Shown here piece after piece: positions 10,601 to 17,512 of a DNA stretch of 64,000 nt. The DNA lies in the NCBI GenBank assembly GCA_028285445.1, contig JANQPQ010000010.1:1-64000 (forward strand), read 5' to 3'. The position numbers and the translations under genes were made by a program. The stretch's first letter is position 1. Every line of letters starts with the position of its first letter. Below the pieces are notes generated by a model. It was given only the letters and a program-made list of their open reading frames with translations. It ran no database searches and was not told where the DNA came from. The DNA is from Cyclobacteriaceae bacterium. GTDB lineage: Bacteria; Bacteroidota; Bacteroidia; Cytophagales; Cyclobacteriaceae.

Positions 10601-11394
10601 ACTTCGATCCACCTAATGGATGTGTGCCGCTAACTGTAACCTTTACCAACACGTCGCAGTTTGCCGAAGACTCTTCTTACGTTTGGAATTTTGGAGATGG
10701 CAATGGACCATTAAGAGCCATCAGCCCAGTATATACCTACACAGATCCAGGAATCTATACCGTTAGCTTAACTGGCCAAAATGTGCAGGGTGTTGTCGGT
10801 ACAGAGACAAAGAGCATGATTATCGAAGTTTTTCCAGTTCCGATTGCCTCTTTCCAAATAAGGCCGGAAACAGTGTTTATACCCACTGATCCCATTTTTA
10901 CAGATAACAACAGCTTTGGTGCAACAGAGTATCTCTGGGATTTTGGCGATGGGAATACATCCAATGAATTTGAACCTACTCATACTTTTGATGAAGCTGG
11001 CTTCTATAGTATCACATTGATAGCCACCAATCAACTAGGGTGCTCAGATACTTTGAGATTTGAAAATGCGGTAGAAGCCACAACCGGAGGTAATGTGCTG
11101 GTTCCCAATGCATTTACTCCAAGCGGAGATGGACCCAACGGGGGCGTGCCGGGAGCTGGCGGCGCGGTTAATGACGTATTCTTGCCATTAACTGAAGGGG
11201 TAGTTGAATTTAATATGCTTATTTACAACCGGTGGGGAGAGCTTCTTTTCGAGAGCGACAATCGGGAGATTGGCTGGGATGGTTATTATAGGGGGAAATT
11301 AATGCCCCAGGATATTTATGTTTATAAACTAACTATGAAATTAACCGATGGAAATACCGTGGTTAGGGTCGGAGACGTCAATCTTTTACGGTAG
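7639..11394 (+). CDS. T9SS-secreted PKD-repeat protein with gliding-motility C-terminal domain
   Basis: The product has 1251 residues. The start at 7639 is chosen because it gives a proper signal peptide (MRYKAFIFCLAIVFLLI, cut near STAQ); an extension to 7576 would bury it. The body is a string of PKD domains recognisable by WDFGDG/WNFGDG turns and NPxHxY-like segments. It ends in the CHU_C-type sorting domain (VPNAFTPSGDGPNGG ... YNRWGELLFES ... IGWDGYYRG). It is shorter than the upstream adhesin and lacks the 102-residue repeats, but the last ~350 residues of the two are clearly homologous. Probably a secreted or surface structural protein; ligand unknown. It forms a unit with the PorP/SprF gene that follows. 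Confidence 0.9.
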   Translation: MRYKAFIFCLAIVFLLISPSTAQDCNILSKANNIVPDKLCAPVSVDWQVTYRGVSAAATTVEILFDWDDGTMNTLPAVLIDPVTREFEATFMNKIYPSAGNRCNYLPTAFLVIDGTTCTSTAQEQTVTVWDTDDQNGGDIIINPQIFRVCEGTAATVAFTDNSTFNCVPPQEIDVPNTSTRWVQWLYGTTTNPGPYINGITVNDAPPVTIPPTPTPYAGPIVTLPGPVTASGEVSFNIDVPNTPAVGEIFEVTLNNWNFCNPYEVGGIPTGNPPVTEVALIEIVQAPAPNYSTWKNSIGGIASANFCLNETIFFENTTGAIGGAAFNYSWEFYDDPGGATLLSTSNATNPTFAYGTSGMKLVRLRVTDGNAAGTCESVFDSTVEIFPSVIAGISMTAVGGAPVISGEFCQDNALSQTFMVQFNDVSASFNPSTEWTWEVYDENNVLVNTFGPFNTPGTNIVESYVNPGTYRVRLETLDTNVPECVTTDEAFVHIYQDPDANFNATTECNGDFTQFTDATTLNVVNGNSIISYEWDFGDGFILTPGIGAIPGGVHGGRTIGTYDNPQHQYIADGNYNVTMTATTDMNGCFGAVTLPVVVDPLPLTTFTRTGADDCSDLTVLFDITAIGLQPATVVEYTWQVDEDATGTFVDELMQDPADPGFINPYSRTFVNNTVVNKVYDVRLKAVTVDGCEAFSPIETVTVFPAPKTGFSSPNYNPLADNCSPQTIDFEADPATQALAPDSYNWTILDGATVVSMQNTLVPQFSYQFVNTDLAIRTFTVTAEALKTGFCFRDSSVQVRISPVPLADFVIDTTQFDCDIMAINVDATQKGNSIHNWQIIRDGVPFNSTSLGDNFDFQFTRPPDGAAATMVEIRLQTTNFANCISTQTIQNFTVPDTETINAAFTATPLLQVLPNSTITVTNQTNAGPWNYQWDFGDGVGTSTLQNPAPYDYGTFGNFDITLIASGNFCADTITVPVEIQPAIPIIDFDFDPPNGCVPLTVTFTNTSQFAEDSSYVWNFGDGNGPLRAISPVYTYTDPGIYTVSLTGQNVQGVVGTETKSMIIEVFPVPIASFQIRPETVFIPTDPIFTDNNSFGATEYLWDFGDGNTSNEFEPTHTFDEAGFYSITLIATNQLGCSDTLRFENAVEATTGGNVLVPNAFTPSGDGPNGGVPGAGGAVNDVFLPLTEGVVEFNMLIYNRWGELLFESDNREIGWDGYYRGKLMPQDIYVYKLTMKLTDGNTVVRVGDVNLLR

Positions 11395-11418
11395 TCACTG
11401 ACACGAAATTTGGGGGTA

Positions 11419-12441
11419 ATGCTAAACAAACTACTTATATCGATCCTATTGATAACGGCTGGGCTATTCTGCCAGGCGCAAGATCCGCAGTTTTCGCAAT
11501 ATTACGCAGCGCCGTTGTTCTTAAATCCGGGCTTTACAGGAACTTCAGAAGGACATCGGTTTGTCGCCAATTATCGTATCCAGTGGCCAAGCCTGCCCAA
11601 GGCTTTCACCACATTTGCTGCCTCCTACGACTATCACGCTGATTATCTCAAAAGCGGTTTCGGGTTATTGTTGTCTGCAGACCGGGCTGGTGTTACGGAG
11701 TTGCAGTCGACCAATGTCGGCTTTCTCTACTCGTACAAGTTACAATTGATGGATCGATGGGTGCTTTCGCCGGGTTTGTACTTCGGCTATGGAATTAGAG
11801 ATTTTAACTACAATAAGTTGATTTTTGGAGATCAGTTGGCATTTAATGGTAATGGTCAGGCACCAACTACGGATCCAATAGTAGGTGTATTGGAAAACAG
11901 TACTTATTTCGATTTTGGAACCGGTGTATTAGTCTACAATAAGTTTTTCTGGGGAGGATTCTCTGTTTATCACCTGAACGAACCAAATAACTCCATTTTA
12001 GGAGCTGATAACAGAATTCCAGCAAAATATAGTGTACATGCCGGCGTACGTATTAATATTCAACGAGGGCCCTTCCGTCAAAATAAGGTAACGAGCATAG
12101 CTCCCTCTTTTATATACAAAAACCAGGGCCAGTTCGATCAGTTGGATCTGGGCTTCCACTTCTTATACGAACCGGTAATGGTTGGTTTTTGGTACCGAGG
12201 CTTACCGCTAAAGCAAAGTGTTGATGATAATGTCAACCAAGATGCGGCGGTGCTCTCATTAGGAATGCGACTAAACACCTTTGAGCTGTCATATAGCTAT
12301 GATTTTACCATATCCAGGTTTAGTACCGCTTCCGGCGGAGCTCACGAGGTGGCCGTTATTTACCATTTTGAAGCATCTGTAAACCCTGGAAAAGTAAGAA
12401 GAAAGGACAAGCTCATCCCATGTCCAACATTTGTTAAGTAG
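11419..12441 (+). CDS. PorP/SprF family T9SS outer-membrane protein, second copy
   Basis: This 340-residue protein has a signal peptide (MLNKLLISILLITAGLFCQAQ) followed by the same DPQFSQYYAAPLFLNPGFTG block as the 6417 gene. The two proteins align along their whole length, including the C-terminal SYDFTIS and GGAHEV segments. The ATG at 11419 is preferred over the in-frame TTG at 11410. It lies 24 bp after the second adhesin. Inference: each adhesin has its own PorP/SprF partner after duplication of a two-gene module. Confidence 0.9.
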   Translation: MLNKLLISILLITAGLFCQAQDPQFSQYYAAPLFLNPGFTGTSEGHRFVANYRIQWPSLPKAFTTFAASYDYHADYLKSGFGLLLSADRAGVTELQSTNVGFLYSYKLQLMDRWVLSPGLYFGYGIRDFNYNKLIFGDQLAFNGNGQAPTTDPIVGVLENSTYFDFGTGVLVYNKFFWGGFSVYHLNEPNNSILGADNRIPAKYSVHAGVRINIQRGPFRQNKVTSIAPSFIYKNQGQFDQLDLGFHFLYEPVMVGFWYRGLPLKQSVDDNVNQDAAVLSLGMRLNTFELSYSYDFTISRFSTASGGAHEVAVIYHFEASVNPGKVRRKDKLIPCPTFVK

Positions 12442-12462
12442 TTAAATTCGTGGTGAAAAGCG

Positions 12463-12470
12463 TATTTTTG
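12463..12470 (+). promoter_or_regulatory. Putative -7 promoter box for cca (TATTTTTG)
   Basis: TATTTTTG matches the Bacteroidota -7 consensus TAnnTTTG exactly and lies 20 bp before the cca start. No well-spaced TTTG -33 box is visible, so this is a moderate call. Confidence 0.45.
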
Positions 12471-12490
12471 CAGGATCAGCCAGTCCTGCA

Positions 12491-13927
12491 ATGAATTTTT
12501 CGAATCATCTGAATAGCACCCCCATTCTCAAGCAGATTTCCCAAATAGCATCAGAAGCTTCCCTGGAATCTTATGTTATAGGTGGCTATGTGCGCGATTT
12601 GATATTGGGGCGTAATAGTAAAGATATTGATATCGTCTGCGTCGGAAGTGGAATAGGACTTGCGAATAAGGTAGCGAAGAAGCTGAATAATGCCAGGGTA
12701 AATGTCTTTAAGAACTTTGGCACCGCCATGATTAGCAAGGGAAGTATGGAACTAGAGTTTGTGGGGGCAAGAAAGGAATCTTACCAACGTGACTCCAGAA
12801 AACCAATTGTAGAGAATGGCACTTTGCAAGATGATCAACTCAGAAGGGATTTTACCATTAATGCCTTGGCCATAAGCCTGAATAAGGAGAATTATGGCGA
12901 CCTGCTTGATCCATTTGATGGTTTGACACATTTGAAATCCAAAATGATCAAGACTCCAACCGATGCAAACATCACATTCTCTGACGATCCTTTGAGGATG
13001 ATGCGCGCCATTAGGTTTGCTACGCAGCTGGGTTTTGATATCGATCCTGATACATTCTCTGCTATTACCGAAAATCTTGAGCGGATAAAAATTGTTTCTC
13101 AGGAACGTATAACTGATGAATTAACTAAGATCATCCTGGCACCAGACCCAGGTTACGGCTTCAATTTACTGTTTCATTCCGGCCTGTTGAAAGAGATTTT
13201 CCCGGAGATGGTAGCATTGCATGGTGTTGAGGAGGTTAATGGGCAAACTCATAAAGACAATTTTTATCATACTTTGCAGGTGCTGAACAACGTGGCTGAG
13301 GTATCTGATGATCTCTGGCTCCGTTGGGGAGCAATTCTTCATGATATTGCAAAACCACCTACCAAAAGATTTGACAAGAAAGTGGGCTGGACATTTCATG
13401 GCCATGAGGACAAAGGAGCCCGCATGGTGCCCAAAATTTTCCGCAAATTAAAACTGCCTCTTGATCATCGTATGGATTTCGTTCAGAAGCTGGTTCGATT
13501 ACATCTTAGGCCTATTGCTTTGGTAAAAGATGATATAACGGATACTGCTCTCAGGCGACTTTTATTTGAAGCGGGAGAAGATATTGATGCTCTCATGAAA
13601 TTGTGTCGGGCTGATATTACTTCCAAAAATCACGATAAAGTGAAGCGTTACCTCCGCAACTTCGACAAGGTAGAAGAGAAATTACAGCAGGTAGAGGAGA
13701 AGGATCGTGTAAGAAATTTTCAACCGCCAATTTCTGGCACGGAAATTATCAATACATTTGCGATTACGCCTTCCAAAATTGTAGGGGAGATCAAGGACGA
13801 GATCAAGGAAGCTATCTTGGAAGGAAAAATTAAAAACAATTATCAAGAGGCTTATAACCTTATGTTGACGATTGCAGAACAGAAAGGTCTTAAGCCAAAA
13901 GAAAATAAAGATTTAAGCGTTAAGTAA
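12491..13927 (+). CDS. cca: CCA tRNA nucleotidyltransferase with HD domain
   Basis: This cytoplasmic enzyme of 478 residues adds or repairs the 3' CCA of tRNAs. The N-terminus has the class II nucleotidyltransferase core: GGYVRDLILGR, then the DID metal-binding motif, then RRDFTINALA and the DDPLRMMRAIRFA helix. The C-terminal half has an HD-type segment (HDIAKPPT, with FHGHEDKGA), as in bacterial CCA enzymes with phosphohydrolase activity. Length and order fit the family. It follows the SprF gene by 49 bp but carries its own -7 box, so it is likely transcribed independently, together with the TPR gene 15 bp downstream. Confidence 0.94.
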   Translation: MNFSNHLNSTPILKQISQIASEASLESYVIGGYVRDLILGRNSKDIDIVCVGSGIGLANKVAKKLNNARVNVFKNFGTAMISKGSMELEFVGARKESYQRDSRKPIVENGTLQDDQLRRDFTINALAISLNKENYGDLLDPFDGLTHLKSKMIKTPTDANITFSDDPLRMMRAIRFATQLGFDIDPDTFSAITENLERIKIVSQERITDELTKIILAPDPGYGFNLLFHSGLLKEIFPEMVALHGVEEVNGQTHKDNFYHTLQVLNNVAEVSDDLWLRWGAILHDIAKPPTKRFDKKVGWTFHGHEDKGARMVPKIFRKLKLPLDHRMDFVQKLVRLHLRPIALVKDDITDTALRRLLFEAGEDIDALMKLCRADITSKNHDKVKRYLRNFDKVEEKLQQVEEKDRVRNFQPPISGTEIINTFAITPSKIVGEIKDEIKEAILEGKIKNNYQEAYNLMLTIAEQKGLKPKENKDLSVK

Positions 13928-13942
13928 AGAAGATTAATTGGT

Positions 13943-14623
13943 ATGAAAAGACTTATTCTAACATTAGCTGTACTTACGGTTTTGTTCACCGTGCAAACCT
14001 TTGGACAGGCAGAAGAGGAGATGGATCAACACATGCGAACCTATCAGTTGGGAGCAAAATACAATGACCGCGTCATCGTTAAGCAATCGCTCTATAATAT
14101 GCTTGCTATCAACCCCCAAAACGATTCTGCCCTTTACAATCTTGCTGCAATTTACTTTGATGCCAATCAGTATGCATCAACGATCTTAGTTGGACTTGAT
14201 TTATTGGCCGTTGCGCCAGATAATTTAGTGGCTCATGAAATGATGGCAATCTCCTATGAGTCATTGGGATTGAAAGACAAGGCCTTGGATCATTATGAGC
14301 GCATTTATCTTAAAGACGGCAACAATATGAACGCCCTTTACAAGGTGACATTTCTACAGTTGGATCTTAAGCGTTTAGAAGAGTGTAAAACCAACGTAGA
14401 TATCCTTTTGGGCAGTGAAGCAATTAATGAGTTGAAGCTTGTTTTCAGCTTCGACCAAAAAACACAGAAGGAATACCAAATGAGAGTTTCTGTATTAAAT
14501 CTAAAAGGACTGCTCTACAAGGAACTCGGAGATTTAGCCACTGCCAAGACGAGTTTCGAAGAAGCTTTGGCGTTAGACCCCACTTTTTTGCTGGCGCAGC
14601 AGAATCTCGACGGTCTGGAATAA
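13943..14623 (+). CDS. Secreted TPR-repeat protein
   Basis: The product has 226 residues with signal peptide MKRLILTLAVLTVLFTVQTFGQ, so it is probably periplasmic. The rest is three to four tetratricopeptide-like helix pairs (segments ending in AINPQNDSALYNLA, DGNNMNALYKV and ALDPTFLLAQQNL). TPR proteins are protein-interaction scaffolds; no catalytic motif is visible. It is 15 bp after cca, probably in the same transcript. No specific function can be assigned. Confidence 0.75.
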   Translation: MKRLILTLAVLTVLFTVQTFGQAEEEMDQHMRTYQLGAKYNDRVIVKQSLYNMLAINPQNDSALYNLAAIYFDANQYASTILVGLDLLAVAPDNLVAHEMMAISYESLGLKDKALDHYERIYLKDGNNMNALYKVTFLQLDLKRLEECKTNVDILLGSEAINELKLVFSFDQKTQKEYQMRVSVLNLKGLLYKELGDLATAKTSFEEALALDPTFLLAQQNLDGLE

Positions 14624-14640
14624 TTTTCTTTTTTGATACT

Positions 14641-14657
14641 GGTGCAACTATTGCACC
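14641..14657. promoter_or_regulatory. Inverted repeat GGTGCAA-CTA-TTGCACC upstream of an ECF sigma gene
   Basis: Perfect 7-bp arms with a 3-bp centre. The repeat lies between the TPR gene stop and the sigma gene start. A -7-like TATCCTTG (one mismatch to TAnnTTTG) begins at 14659, immediately downstream. It could be an operator overlapping the sigma promoter or a weak terminator. No U-tract follows directly, which favours an operator. Confidence 0.35.
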
Positions 14658-14689
14658 TTATCCTTGTCTTTCCATAGAAGTGTGAGGCT

Positions 14690-15250
14690 TTGGAATCGGT
14701 TTATGTTAATCTGCATAGCGAATTAATACAGCGGTGTATTTCTGGGGAAAGAACTGCTCAGAATGAACTGTACAGGTTATATTCCAAGGCGATGTATAAC
14801 ATTTGCTATCGTATATCTAACGACCGCGATGAAGCTGAGGATATTTTGCAGGATGCTTTTATCAGTGCTTTTAGAAATATCCAAAGTTACAGGGGTACGG
14901 CGTCATTCGGAGCCTGGCTAAAGCGAATTGTTGTGAATAAGGCCATTAATCACATCAAGAAGAAGAAATTGGAGGTAATGTCTTTGGATGATGAAGGCGT
15001 AGACATAGCGGATGTTGATCCAGTTCCCGACGAGGATTTATTTCTCAATGTGGATAAGATAAGGGCGGCAATTTTGCTGTTACCAGATGGATATAGGTTA
15101 GTATTTTCATTATACCTGTTGGAGGGATACGATCATAAGGAAATTGCAGAGATATTGAACATCACTGAGTCGACATCGAAGTCACAATACAATAGGGCAA
15201 AGAAAAAGCTCAAAGAAATACTTAAAGACCAATTTGCTTATGAAGGATAA
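14690..15250 (+). CDS. ECF-type RNA polymerase sigma factor (TTG start)
   Basis: This 186-residue sigma-70 family protein has region 2 (ISNDRDEAEDILQDAFISAF, then the WLKRIVVNKAINHIKK segment) and a region 4 helix-turn-helix (GYDHKEIAEILNITESTSKS). The start is almost forced: an in-frame stop lies at 14675 and there is no ATG before region 2, so TTG at 14690 is the only reasonable initiator. The 3' end overlaps the next gene by 11 bp, giving translational coupling to a membrane protein that looks like its anti-sigma factor. The signal it responds to is unknown. Confidence 0.88.
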   Translation: MESVYVNLHSELIQRCISGERTAQNELYRLYSKAMYNICYRISNDRDEAEDILQDAFISAFRNIQSYRGTASFGAWLKRIVVNKAINHIKKKKLEVMSLDDEGVDIADVDPVPDEDLFLNVDKIRAAILLLPDGYRLVFSLYLLEGYDHKEIAEILNITESTSKSQYNRAKKKLKEILKDQFAYEG

Positions 15251-15779
15251 GCTGGAAAAATTCGTAATAGACAATAGGGAAGCCTTTGACGATAAAGAGG
15301 CTGGCAGAGGTGTATGGAATAGAATTAGCAAAGAACTCCATGGAAATAGCCGCACGTTTGATTCTTCGTGGCTTTGGAAGGCAGCAGCGATTTTCTTTTT
15401 TGGAACTTCGGCCTTTTTGTTAGGGCAGCAAAGTATCAATCAAAGCTCTGCAGATCGGGTTTCATCTCAAGCCAAGGAAGAGTTTACCGCCGTTGAAACG
15501 TACTACATTTCCGAGATCAACAATAAGAAAGAGGAGATTTCAGATTACTACGATAAGAATATTCAGTTACGGAATGATGTTAATGAAGACCTGGGTAAGC
15601 TTGATGCCATGTATTTGGTGCTGAAAGATCGTCTGGAGAAAGACCCTAGCAAGGAGGTAGTTGACGCACTAATTCTTAACCTGATTATGCGGATGGATAT
15701 TCTGACCAAGCAGGTGCAGCAGCTGCAAGACGTCGAGTCACAGCAGAATATTGAGCCAAATAGAGAAACCGGAGCCTAA
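15240..15779 (+). CDS. Single-pass membrane protein, likely anti-sigma factor for the upstream ECF sigma
   Basis: This 179-residue protein starts at ATG 15240, inside the end of the sigma gene. A short N-terminal cytosolic part is followed by one transmembrane helix near residues 41-60 (WKAAAIFFFGTSAFLLG). A periplasmic segment rich in charged residues and heptad-like leucines (ETYYISEINNKKEEISDYY, LVLKDRLEKD) is predicted to form a coiled coil. There is no zinc-binding HxxxCxxC motif. The role is inferred from position, overlap and topology, not from a recognised domain. Confidence 0.6.
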   Translation: MKDKLEKFVIDNREAFDDKEAGRGVWNRISKELHGNSRTFDSSWLWKAAAIFFFGTSAFLLGQQSINQSSADRVSSQAKEEFTAVETYYISEINNKKEEISDYYDKNIQLRNDVNEDLGKLDAMYLVLKDRLEKDPSKEVVDALILNLIMRMDILTKQVQQLQDVESQQNIEPNRETGA

Positions 15780-15780
15780 A

Positions 15781-16491
15781 CTAAAGGGCTTCAACCAGAT
15801 CGAAATCACTCTCCTTGCTGTCCAGAAGTTGACCGTGCTCGCACTTTAATACTCGACTGGGATATTTGTTAACGAAGTGGTGGTCGTGCGTAGCCATAAT
15901 TATTGCCGTACCACTACGATTAATCTCCTGAAATACCTTGAAGATTCCCTCCGATACCGCAGGATCCAGATTTCCAGTAGGTTCATCGGCAAGTAATAGT
16001 ACTGGCTCGTTAATTAAGGCTCTGGCAATTACGATTCGCTGTTGCTCACCGCCAGAAAGTTGATGAGGCATTTTGTTAGCTACAGAGCCTAGTCCAACCC
16101 GCATAAGAATTTCAGCCAATCGTGCTTTCATTTTGGCGCGCTCTTTCCAGCCAGTAGCCTTCATCACGAAGTACAAATTGTCAGCTATTGTTCGATCATC
16201 AAACAGCTGGAAATCCTGAAAAACGATCCCCAATTTCCTACGCAAGAAAGGCACTTCAGAGGATTTTATGCTACCGATGTCGTAGCCTGCAATCTTAACT
16301 GAGCCGGAATTTAGAGGTAGATCAGCATATAGAGTTTTCAGCAAGGAAGATTTTCCACTACCTGTTCTACCGACGAGAAAAACAAACTCACCTTTTGAGA
16401 TGTCGAAATTAGTGTCGTTAAGTACTGCTACATCATCTTGATAGATGGTTGCCTCCCGGACGCTGAGAATGGGTTCGTTGGAAAAATCCAT
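15781..16491 (-). CDS. ftsE: FtsE-like ABC transporter ATP-binding protein
   Basis: The 236-residue ATPase has Walker A GRTGSGKSS, Q-loop VFQDFQLF, signature LSGGEQQR, Walker B LLLADEPTG and H-loop THDHHF. Phrases such as LRRKLGIVFQDFQL and LADEPTGNLD are typical of FtsE, the partner of FtsX in septal cell-wall hydrolase activation. No FtsX gene is adjacent here, so the assignment to cell division rests on sequence only; a lipoprotein-release type ATPase is the main alternative. Its stop faces the anti-sigma gene with a 1-bp gap. The transaldolase gene lies 5 bp upstream, so the two are probably co-transcribed. Confidence 0.82.
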   Translation of the reverse strand: MDFSNEPILSVREATIYQDDVAVLNDTNFDISKGEFVFLVGRTGSGKSSLLKTLYADLPLNSGSVKIAGYDIGSIKSSEVPFLRRKLGIVFQDFQLFDDRTIADNLYFVMKATGWKERAKMKARLAEILMRVGLGSVANKMPHQLSGGEQQRIVIARALINEPVLLLADEPTGNLDPAVSEGIFKVFQEINRSGTAIIMATHDHHFVNKYPSRVLKCEHGQLLDSKESDFDLVEAL

Positions 16492-16496
16492 TTAGC

Positions 16497-17165
16497 CTAG
16501 GCGGTAACTTGCTCGTTGGCCTTTTTGTGATCTGCCAGGAACTGCGCTAGGCCTTTGTCGGTAAGAGGATGATTCAGCAGACCCATAATTACTTTCAAAG
16601 GGCAGGTAGCAACATCAGCACCTATTTCGGCGCATTCTATCAAGTGCATCGTATGTCTTACAGAGGCGGCGAGCACTTCAGTAGTGAAGCCATAATTGTC
16701 ATATATGCCAACAATTTGAGCAATTAGCTCAATACCGTTGGTTGAAACGTCATCAAGTCGGCCAATAAAAGGAGAAACATAATTAGCCCCGGCTTTGGCT
16801 GCTAGAATAGCCTGACCAGCTGAGAATATTAGCGTGCAATTCGTTCTTATGCCGGCGTTAGAGAAATGCTTTAGTGCTTTTACCCCATCACGAATCATGG
16901 GTACCTTAACCACAATTTTGTCATCAATAGCTGCTAGCTCTTCACCTTCTCTTACCATCCCTTCAAAATCAGTTGCAATTACCTCTGCACTAACGTTATT
17001 GTCAACAATATCACAAATGGCCTTGTAGTGGCTTCGAACATTCTCTTCGCCACTAATGCCTTCTTTAGCCATGAGTGAGGGATTAGTTGTTACTCCATCT
17101 AATACGCCCAAATCTTGGGCTTCTCTGATTTCTTCCAGGTTAGCAGTATCGATAAAAAACTTCAT
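16497..17165 (-). CDS. Transaldolase / fructose-6-phosphate aldolase family (short type)
   Basis: This 222-residue single-domain TIM-barrel protein starts [16 protein letters not shown] and has [14 protein letters not shown]. The Schiff-base lysine is in IVVKVPM and there is an ASVRHTMH segment. This short family contains both transaldolases of the pentose phosphate pathway and fructose-6-phosphate aldolases; sequence alone does not separate them. The length is normal. It is upstream of ftsE on the same strand with a 5-bp gap. The SRP RNA gene lies about 95 bp upstream on the same strand. Confidence 0.88.
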   Translation of the reverse strand: MKFFIDTANLEEIREAQDLGVLDGVTTNPSLMAKEGISGEENVRSHYKAICDIVDNNVSAEVIATDFEGMVREGEELAAIDDKIVVKVPMIRDGVKALKHFSNAGIRTNCTLIFSAGQAILAAKAGANYVSPFIGRLDDVSTNGIELIAQIVGIYDNYGFTTEVLAASVRHTMHLIECAEIGADVATCPLKVIMGLLNHPLTDKGLAQFLADHKKANEQVTA

Positions 17166-17260
17166 GTTGATTGATAGATTTGCAGTTTATAGTTAACACA
17201 AAGCTAAGGATTAATTTCGGAATTCTTAAGACAGCGGTTGTGGGGAGGTAAACAAAAAAA

Positions 17261-17352
17261 GGCAAATCAGATATCGCACTGCTACAACTATCTACCCTTG
17301 CTTCCTTCCGGACCTGGGGGAGTTCGATAGGAGCTAGTCGTATCGATTTGCC
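17261..17352 (-). ncRNA. ffs: Signal recognition particle RNA, small bacterial (4.5S) type
   Basis: On the minus strand the apical SRP loop is present: CCAGGTCCGGAAGGAAGCA. The ends pair perfectly (GGCAAATC with GATTTGCC), giving a 92-nt hairpin RNA of the usual small bacterial size. A run of seven U follows the closing helix directly, so that helix doubles as the terminator. A TAATTTTG -7 box ends 4 nt before the predicted 5' end, fixing it near 17352. The RNA binds Ffh and targets nascent membrane proteins. Confidence 0.92.
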
Positions 17353-17356
17353 AAGG

Positions 17357-17364
17357 CAAAATTA
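17357..17364 (-). promoter_or_regulatory. -7 promoter box of the SRP RNA (TAATTTTG)
   Basis: On the minus strand TAATTTTG fits TAnnTTTG and is followed after four bases by the first base of the SRP RNA end helix. This gives an internal calibration: transcription starts about five bases after the box in this genome. No good -33 box is visible. Confidence 0.6.
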
Positions 17365-17512
17365 ATACAATTAGCATTGAGTTTGTGCACTTTGATTCTG
17401 AGTTTTTACTAAACTGGATTTCAACAGATATTCTACTAGCATTACACCACCTTTTGTACTTTATTAATTATCAGAGAATTAGCTAACTTATAAACATTAA
17501 AATACTGTAACT

